NCBI GenBank assembly: GCA_025929585.1
Contig: JAICPY010000028.1
Span: 1-44,257 of the forward strand
Source of the DNA: Steroidobacter sp.
Lineage (GTDB): Bacteria; Pseudomonadota; Gammaproteobacteria; Steroidobacterales; Steroidobacteraceae
Direction of reading: 5' to 3'
DNA length: 44,257 nucleotides
The notes beneath the pieces are model-generated. The model was not told the DNA's origin and searched no databases. It worked only from the letters and a program-made list of their open reading frames with translations. How positions within the stretch are numbered: position 1 is the first letter of the stretch; every line of letters begins with the position of its first letter. Shown here piece by piece: positions 39,028 through 44,257 of this stretch. The position numbers were made by a program, and so were the translations under genes.

Positions 39028-41724
39028 ATGAGCATGAAAGTCGTCAACGATCATTCGCGTATCGTGCGTTCACGAGCAGTACGATCACGAGCAGTACGAT
39101 CCAGTGCATTGCGAAACAGTGTCGCTGCCGTACTCGGTACTGGAACGCTCGTGCTCGCGCCCACAGTGCTGGCGCAGACGCAAACCGAAGAGCAGCTGAG
39201 CGAAGTCGTAATCACGGGCAGCCGCATTCGTGGCGTGCAACCCACCGGGTCGAGCGTGATCGCGCTCGATCGCGAAGTGATCGTGGAAACCGGCGCCCCG
39301 AGCACGGGTGATTTGATCAGACGCCTGCCTCAAGTCGTCGGTCTGGGTGCATCCGAGACCGCATCCGGCGCGCAGAACGGCGCGGCGAACGTGACGCGTG
39401 GTATTGCTGTCAATCTGCGTGGAATCGGCTCGAATGCCACGCTACTGTTACTCGGCGGTCGCCGCGTGCCCCCTGCCGGCACGCAAGGTCAGTTCACCGA
39501 CGCTTCGGTGATTCCGACGATTGCGATCGAGCGTCTCGAAGTGGTCGCGGACGGAGGATCGGCGATCTATGGCTCCGATGCGGTCACCGGCGTAGTAAAT
39601 CTGGTACCACGCCGCGACTTCGACGGTGCGGAAACTTCCGCACGCTATGGCTTTACTGACGACTACTACGATTGGTCGGTCGGACAGATCGGTGGTTTCA
39701 GCTGGCAATCCGGTCACATGACGGCCGCGATCGAACACACGTATCACAGTGCGCTCGAAGGTGCCGATCGCGACTTCTACACCTCGGACTTGAGCAGCCG
39801 TGGCGGCAGCGATTTCCGCTCTCAGCAATGCGCACCGGGGACGATCGTCGTGGGAGGCGTGCCGTATGCGATTCCGGCGAGCTCGACGGGCACTAACCTC
39901 ACGCCTGCATCATTCACTGCGAACACTCGCAACCTGTGCGACAACTTGAAACGCGGCGACATCATGCCGGATCTGAGACGCACGGCGGCCTTCGTGTCAG
40001 CCGAGCAGGAACTGAGCGACACAGTCTCGCTGTTCGCAGAAGGCTTCTTTTCCCGGCGCACGTTCTCATTGCGCGACTCGCAGGTCACTTCGAACCTCAC
40101 AGTGACGACGGCGAATCCCTTTTACGTCAATCCCACGGGCGGCACGGATCCGATCACCGTGCAGTACGATTTCGCAAACGACGGCGGTTTGCCGGTGAAC
40201 CCGGGCGAGGCGCAGTCATGGCAAGCGGTGCTTGGCGCACGCGTTGCGATAGGCGCCGAATGGGAAGCGGAAGGCTACGTGTCGCACGGTCGCAGCGAAG
40301 ACGAAGTGCGCCGAACGCAGAATCTGAATACGACGCCGGGCGGCATCAATGCCGCGTTGGCGAATCCAGACCCGAGCCAGGCCTTCAATCCGTTCGGCTC
40401 GGGCGGCATTTCGAATCCCGCAACCGTCGCCGCGATCCGTAACGGAATGTTCGTCATCCAAGGCGACACTGAGCTCAGCGTGGTCGGCGTACAAGCTGAC
40501 GGTGCGTTGTTTGCGCTACCCGGAGGCGATGTGCGTCTTGCGATCGGGGCCGAGTATCGCGAAGAAGGACTCGGTGGTGTGCTCAACTCCGGCTCAGCCG
40601 TCGCGCCTGTGCGCGTTCCGAGCGAAATCTCTCGCGATGTAACCGCCGTGTTCGCCGAAGCCTTCGTTCCCCTCTTGGGAGAGGACAGCGAACAGCAACT
40701 GGATATGTCGATTGCCGGACGATACGAGGAATACAGCGACTTCGGCGATACCTTCAATCCGAAAATCGGTTTGAGCTGGCGGCCAGCGCCTGCCGTTTCG
40801 TTGCGAGGCAGCTGGGGCACATCGTTCCGCGCACCCGGGCTTGCCGAAAATGACCCGCGATCGGGAGGCTATGGACTGTATGGCGACACCCTGCCCTGCA
40901 ATCATCGAGGGTCAGCGCCCACCTGTTTCGGCATCGGCATCGCCGGCGGTAATCCGGATGTGCAGCCCGAAGAGGCGACGACTTGGTCCGCAGGCATTGA
41001 AGTCACGCCTGCCGCCATGCCAGAGCTGCGCGCCTCGGCCACGTATTTCCATATCGACTATGAGAATCAGATTCTTGCGTTGCGCGGCAGCGCCGGATTG
41101 TTGACGAATCCGATCTATGCACCGTATCGCACGCTGGATCCCACGCCTCAGCAGGTTGCCGAACTGCTCGCATCGGGCTTGCCTGTCAATACACCGATCA
41201 ATGCATCGCTCGTCACCTACATTCAGGATGGACGTCGGCAGAATCTCGGGCAGACGATCGCCAAGGGTGTCGACGTCGCGCTGAGCAATGCCTGGTCCGT
41301 CGGAACAGGCAAGCTGAGTGCCGGCGTCAATGCCACGTACTTCACCGATCTCACCACCGCGTCCGCACCGGGCGCGCCGGAAGTAGATGTGCTCAACACG
41401 ATCAATTTCCCGCAGCGCTTTCGCGCACGGGGTGAGCTTGGCTGGCGCGGCGAGATGCTCAGTGCCGTCGCATTCGTTAACTATACGAACGATTATGAGC
41501 AGACCGGAGTGACGCCCATCCGACGCATAGATTCCTATACGACGATCGATCTGCACATCGGCTATGACCTCGACGCGCTTTCGGATGGGCTGTCTGCTTC
41601 GCTCGACGTGCAGAACGTCGCGGATGAGGAGCCGCCGTTCGTGAATCTATCGGGTGGCTATGATCCGCAGTCTGCCAATCCGCTCGGCAGATTGGTTGCA
41701 GTGAGCCTGCGCAAATCCTGGTAA
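39028..41724 (+). CDS. TonB-dependent outer-membrane receptor
   Basis: This 898-residue receptor is a paralogue of the one at 715. The TonB-box-like SEVVITG is at residues 58-64; the plug holds NLRGIGSNATLLLLGGRR and IYGSDAVTGVVN; the barrel ends VSLRKSW. The signal peptide (cleavage near VLAQ, residue 49-50) has an unusually long Arg-rich front containing RSRAVRSRAV, made by a 15-bp tandem duplication. ATG 39034 fits the AAAGGGGG ribosome binding site better (6-base spacing) than ATG 39028, which follows it directly. It diverges from the tannase/feruloyl esterase operon, so an aromatic ester such as a feruloylated or galloylated sugar is the probable ligand (inferred). Confidence 0.93.
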   Translation: MSMKVVNDHSRIVRSRAVRSRAVRSSALRNSVAAVLGTGTLVLAPTVLAQTQTEEQLSEVVITGSRIRGVQPTGSSVIALDREVIVETGAPSTGDLIRRLPQVVGLGASETASGAQNGAANVTRGIAVNLRGIGSNATLLLLGGRRVPPAGTQGQFTDASVIPTIAIERLEVVADGGSAIYGSDAVTGVVNLVPRRDFDGAETSARYGFTDDYYDWSVGQIGGFSWQSGHMTAAIEHTYHSALEGADRDFYTSDLSSRGGSDFRSQQCAPGTIVVGGVPYAIPASSTGTNLTPASFTANTRNLCDNLKRGDIMPDLRRTAAFVSAEQELSDTVSLFAEGFFSRRTFSLRDSQVTSNLTVTTANPFYVNPTGGTDPITVQYDFANDGGLPVNPGEAQSWQAVLGARVAIGAEWEAEGYVSHGRSEDEVRRTQNLNTTPGGINAALANPDPSQAFNPFGSGGISNPATVAAIRNGMFVIQGDTELSVVGVQADGALFALPGGDVRLAIGAEYREEGLGGVLNSGSAVAPVRVPSEISRDVTAVFAEAFVPLLGEDSEQQLDMSIAGRYEEYSDFGDTFNPKIGLSWRPAPAVSLRGSWGTSFRAPGLAENDPRSGGYGLYGDTLPCNHRGSAPTCFGIGIAGGNPDVQPEEATTWSAGIEVTPAAMPELRASATYFHIDYENQILALRGSAGLLTNPIYAPYRTLDPTPQQVAELLASGLPVNTPINASLVTYIQDGRRQNLGQTIAKGVDVALSNAWSVGTGKLSAGVNATYFTDLTTASAPGAPEVDVLNTINFPQRFRARGELGWRGEMLSAVAFVNYTNDYEQTGVTPIRRIDSYTTIDLHIGYDLDALSDGLSASLDVQNVADEEPPFVNLSGGYDPQSANPLGRLVAVSLRKSW
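39070..39099 (+). repeat. 15-bp perfect tandem duplication in a signal peptide
   Basis: TCACGAGCAGTACGA occurs twice in a row inside the start of the receptor gene. It keeps the frame and repeats five residues (S/R-RAV-R pattern) in the positively charged front of the signal peptide. It is a candidate slipped-strand site. Confidence 0.9.
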
Positions 41725-41728
41725 GGCG

Positions 41729-41749
41729 TCGCGCTAGTTATCAGCGCGA
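41729..41749 (+). terminator. Hairpin after the second TonB receptor gene
   Basis: TCGCGCT-N7-AGCGCGA forms a 7-bp stem with a 7-base loop starting 5 bases after the TAA stop. No T-run follows, so it is a weak or factor-dependent terminator candidate or an RNA-stabilising hairpin. Confidence 0.4.
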
Positions 41750-41791
41750 ACCCCGGCACTGCGCCTGTGGACCGCCTGGGCGCAGCACTGT

Positions 41792-41820
41792 TTGCACACG
41801 GTATAAGGTATTGCTATAGA
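41792..41820 (+). promoter_or_regulatory. Sigma70 promoter of the LysR-type gene
   Basis: TTGCAC (41792-41797) and TATAGA (41815-41820) lie 17 bases apart, with TGC just before the -10 (extended -10). Transcription should begin near 41827, before the start codon chosen at 41851. This argues against a start at 41767. Confidence 0.65.
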
Positions 41821-41850
41821 GCTACCTCGATCACCGGAGCGAGCATCGTC

Positions 41851-43059
41851 GTGAATCCCAACCTACGTCACCTCTACGCGTGCCAAGCGGTGGCGAAACT
41901 CGGCAGCATCAGCGCCGCCGCGCGCGAAGTGCACTTGAGTCAGCCGGCGGTCACCCAGGCGGTTGCAAACCTCGAGGCGTTCTTCGGCACGCAACTCTTC
42001 GTACGGCGCAGCGCTGGAGTGGTGCTCACATCGGCAGGAGAAATTGCTGTCGAGCGGATCGCTCGAGGCTTGATTCAATTGCAGGAGGGTTTGTCGGACC
42101 TGCTCAAGCGCAGCGGGCGAGCGCCCGCAGGTGCTCAGCGTCTTGCTCTGCGTTTGACGAGTGCACAACTCAGCGCGCTCGCTGCGTTCGCCGAACACGG
42201 CGGCTTCACTCGCGCTGCACGCGCGAGCGGCATCGCCGAACCAACTCTGCACCGCGCTGCGCGTTCGCTCGAACGCACACTCGACCTACCGCTGTTCGAG
42301 AAAACCAGCTTTGGCGTACGTCCCACCCGCGATGCCGAAACGTTCGCTCGTCACGTGCGCTTGGTGTTTACGGAATTGGCGCAAGCGCGATCAGATGTCG
42401 ACGCCTTGACCGGCGGCAGCTCAGGAAGGACTGTGATCGGCGCAATGCCACTCGCGCGTAGCTTCATCGTGCCAAGCGCGGTGATGGCATTCATAGGCAA
42501 TCACCCGGAGCACTCGGTCTCCGTCATGGAAGGAACCTATGAGCATCTGTTCGCATCCTTGCAGACGGGCGAGACCGACTTCCTGATCGGTGCCTTGCGG
42601 CCGCCGCGCACCGCGCCCGGTGTGACGCAGGAGCACCTATTCAATGATCCCTTGTCTATCGCGGTGCGCGCCGGGCACCCGCTCGCCGAGCGCAAGCGGC
42701 TGCGACCCGCGGATCTCGTGCGCTATCCGTGGATCGCACCTCGCGCGAGCTCGCCGCTACGCGCGCAGTTCGATGAGCTGTTTGCAACGGCGGGTGTTGA
42801 GGCCCCAGCACACCCGGTGCAGTGCAATTCGCTGATTGCCGCGCGCGCTTTTTTACTGGAGAGCGATTGCATGATGTTGTCCTCCGCGCATCAGATTCAC
42901 TACGAGTTACGGGCCGGGTTACTGGTGGGAATAGCTCATCCTCAAGGTCACGTCGTGCGTTCCATTGGTTTGACGACGCGGCGCAACTGGCAGCCGACGC
43001 GTGCGCAGAGTTCGCTCCTCGAGCTGATTCGCGAGCGCGCTCACGCGGTTGAATCTTAA
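41851..43059 (+). CDS. LysR-type regulator with two tandem helix-turn-helix domains
   Basis: This 402-residue protein is about 100 residues longer than usual LysR regulators (about 300). Two winged helix-turn-helix units follow each other: residues 4-62 (ACQAVAKLGSISAAAREVHLS, key SQPAVTQAVANLE and GTQLFVRR) and 103-160 (AAFAEHGGFTRAARASGI, key EPTLHRAARSLE and LPLFEKT). A normal effector-binding domain follows (about 190-390, with GAMPLARSFIVP and DFLIGALRPP). GTG 41851 is chosen as start because LysR proteins begin just before the first helix and a promoter lies directly upstream; GTG 41767 would be upstream of that promoter. It stands next to the second TonB receptor and may control it or the esterase operon. 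Effector unknown. Confidence 0.88.
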   Translation: MNPNLRHLYACQAVAKLGSISAAAREVHLSQPAVTQAVANLEAFFGTQLFVRRSAGVVLTSAGEIAVERIARGLIQLQEGLSDLLKRSGRAPAGAQRLALRLTSAQLSALAAFAEHGGFTRAARASGIAEPTLHRAARSLERTLDLPLFEKTSFGVRPTRDAETFARHVRLVFTELAQARSDVDALTGGSSGRTVIGAMPLARSFIVPSAVMAFIGNHPEHSVSVMEGTYEHLFASLQTGETDFLIGALRPPRTAPGVTQEHLFNDPLSIAVRAGHPLAERKRLRPADLVRYPWIAPRASSPLRAQFDELFATAGVEAPAHPVQCNSLIAARAFLLESDCMMLSSAHQIHYELRAGLLVGIAHPQGHVVRSIGLTTRRNWQPTRAQSSLLELIRERAHAVES

Positions 43060-43142
43060 GGTCTCGCGCTCACGATCCTCGCGTGTCCGATCTGACGCGC
43101 AGCGTTCCCGCCATGCGTCCGATCCTCTCTCTTCCCACTCTT

Positions 43143-43210
43143 CCGTTCGTGCTGAGCCCGTCGAAGCATTCTTAGATCTTAAGACCCTTCGACGAGCTCA
43201 GGGCGAACGG
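43143..43210. repeat. REP-like imperfect palindrome
   Basis: Two 24-base arms (43143-43166 and 43187-43210) are inverted copies with three differences; they begin CCGTTCG and end CGTCGAAG, with a 20-base centre. The arm wording (CTGAGC, TCGAAG) is that of a dispersed intergenic palindrome I know from many proteobacterial genomes. It lies between the ends of two convergent genes and could also stop transcription from both sides. Confidence 0.75.
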
Positions 43211-43221
43211 ACCCGAAAGGG

Positions 43222-43250
43222 GCGCGCCGGACGTTTATCGTCCGGCGTGC
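43222..43250 (-). terminator. Strong hairpin after the third TonB receptor gene
   Basis: A 12-bp stem with one G-T pair (43222-43233 with 43239-43250; core CGCCGGACG) and a TTTAT loop lies 13 bases beyond the stop of the minus-strand receptor gene. Its stability and place suggest a terminator, though no T-run follows on the minus strand. Confidence 0.55.
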
Positions 43251-43263
43251 TGCCGAAACACGT

Positions 43264-44257
43264 CTAGAAATCAAACTCTGCCGAAATGAACCAGTTGCGC
43301 GGTCGCGCGTAGATGCCCTCTGCGTATCCCGCGGAGGTGCTAAGCGATGAGTTGCCGGCAACCAGATAGTCCTCGTCACTCAAGTTGTTGACGCCCGCTC
43401 TGATCTTCCAATCCGACAATGCAAGCGTGAGTGACGCATTGACGAGCGTGACAGCGTCCATCTGCGCGACCTCAACCGAATTCGCCGCATCGAAGAATTG
43501 CTCGTCCGTATACGAGACGTTCACTCGAGGCGTGAGCGTCCCTGCACCGAGCGCGAAGTCATAACCGATACCAACGTTGCCCTGCCATTCAGGCGTGAAG
43601 GGCAGCCGATTGCTCGGACCGACCGTTTGCGTTGTCCCCGGGACGACCGCTATTTCTTCGAACTCGTTGTCGAGATAACCGAGGCTGCCTTCGATCAGCA
43701 AGGCGCCCGGAGCGAACGTGAGTTCCAGTTCAGCGCCTTCGATCTTCGACTTGCCGGCATTGAACAACAGCGGCACGACGCCAAGCCGGTAAGTGAGTTG
43801 CATATCGTCGTAGCTGGTGCGGAAGATCGCTCCGTTCAAGCGGACCGTGTCCCACTGAGACTTGAAGCCGAGCTCGTACGTCTCCGCGCGTTCTTCGGCG
43901 AATGCGACCGGCAAGTTACCCGGCGGCGCATTGTTGTAGCGCTGGTTGAAACCGCCGCTCTTGAAGCCTTCCGACCAGCTCAAGTAGGTCATGAAGGAAT
44001 CCGAGAAACTGTATTGCACGCTCGCCGAGCCCGTGGTCGAATCGTATTTGTTCTCGAAGGGCTGCCGCAGAATATTCAACCCTGGGCCTGGGATGCCTGG
44101 CGTGTTGTACGTCGTTGGGATCACCAGCGGTGCAGTGAACGGGGTAAGCGTGAAGGAGACAATGTCTATACCTTTGTTCTCTTCCGTGTAGCGCAAGCCT
44201 CCGGTCAAGCTGAGCGCATCGCTCACGGTGAAAGTCCATTGCGTGAAAGCGGCCCAG
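43264..44257 (-). CDS. TonB-dependent receptor, C-terminal part (cut by window edge)
   Basis: This is the last 330 codons of an outer-membrane receptor; the frame stays open to the right edge, so GTG 44226 is internal and not a start. TQWTFTVSDALSLTGGLRYTEE is barrel wording typical of sphingomonad-style receptors (key LTGGLRYTEE). FMTYLSWSEGFKSGGFNQRY, INGAIFRTSYDD-like strands and the C-terminal NLSDEDYLVAGN and WFISAEFDF, ending in Phe, are characteristic. It is only distantly related to the receptors at 715 and 39028. It converges on the LysR-type gene. The ligand is unknown. Confidence 0.92.
   Translation of the reverse strand, partial: WAAFTQWTFTVSDALSLTGGLRYTEENKGIDIVSFTLTPFTAPLVIPTTYNTPGIPGPGLNILRQPFENKYDSTTGSASVQYSFSDSFMTYLSWSEGFKSGGFNQRYNNAPPGNLPVAFAEERAETYELGFKSQWDTVRLNGAIFRTSYDDMQLTYRLGVVPLLFNAGKSKIEGAELELTFAPGALLIEGSLGYLDNEFEEIAVVPGTTQTVGPSNRLPFTPEWQGNVGIGYDFALGAGTLTPRVNVSYTDEQFFDAANSVEVAQMDAVTLVNASLTLALSDWKIRAGVNNLSDEDYLVAGNSSLSTSAGYAEGIYARPRNWFISAEFDF

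Noticed and set aside
41767-41850. Longer start for the LysR-type gene
   Set aside because: A sigma70 promoter lies within this stretch, and the extra residues match no LysR protein.

Overview
The window reads as one large catabolic locus for plant-derived aromatic esters and hydroxycinnamates in a GC-rich Gram-negative proteobacterium. Three TonB-dependent receptor genes, a lipoprotein-type TRAP binding protein, secreted esterases and LigAB-type protocatechuate 4,5-cleavage fit a soil or plant-litter oligotroph. A Steroidobacter-like gammaproteobacterium or a sphingomonad-like alphaproteobacterium would fit; this assignment is inferred from gene content and is not secure. No RNA gene, insertion sequence, CRISPR array or phage gene was seen. 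No gap exceeds 300 bases; the largest are 38808-39027 and 43060-43263.

Left part, plus strand (715-14920). After the start of an MFS transporter cut by the window edge (minus strand), one tightly packed operon runs: TonB receptor, CocE-type esterase, CapA-like metallohydrolase, TRAP small and large permeases, an HgdB-like subunit, a fused double CaiB-type CoA-transferase, an HgdA-like subunit, a lipoprotein TRAP binding protein and a single CaiB-type CoA-transferase. Most neighbours overlap by 4 bases (ATGA or GTGA). This looks like uptake, CoA activation and further processing of an organic acid released from an ester. The dehydratase-like subunits have Ser where the family's Cys cluster ligands are expected, and no activator ATPase gene is visible. 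This is the least explained and most interesting module.

Centre, minus strand (14941-22401). pobA, an aromatic-acid MFS transporter, a fused enoyl-CoA hydratase/3-hydroxyacyl-CoA dehydrogenase, an amidohydrolase and a feruloyl-CoA-synthetase-type ligase lie in a row. Together they could take p-coumarate to its CoA thioester, hydrate and oxidise the side chain, cut it hydrolytically to 4-hydroxybenzoate plus acetyl-CoA, and hydroxylate 4-hydroxybenzoate to protocatechuate. A divergent AraC/PobR-type regulator (22523-23434) sits beside pobA.

Right part, minus strand (23442-38807). In transcription order: tannase/feruloyl esterase, second CapA-like protein, secreted alpha/beta-hydrolase, MFS transporter, MmgE/PrpD protein, then ligK, ligU, a DUF1932-type dehydrogenase, ligJ, ligI, ligA, ligB, ligC and an aldo/keto reductase. 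All enzymes of the protocatechuate 4,5-cleavage pathway are present, ending in pyruvate plus oxaloacetate.

Right end. A second TonB receptor (39028-41724, plus), paralogous to the first, diverges from the esterase operon across a region with a candidate operator. A LysR-type regulator with two tandem helix-turn-helix domains follows, with a good sigma70 promoter. It converges on a third TonB receptor gene cut by the window edge. Between these two lie a REP-like palindrome and a strong hairpin.
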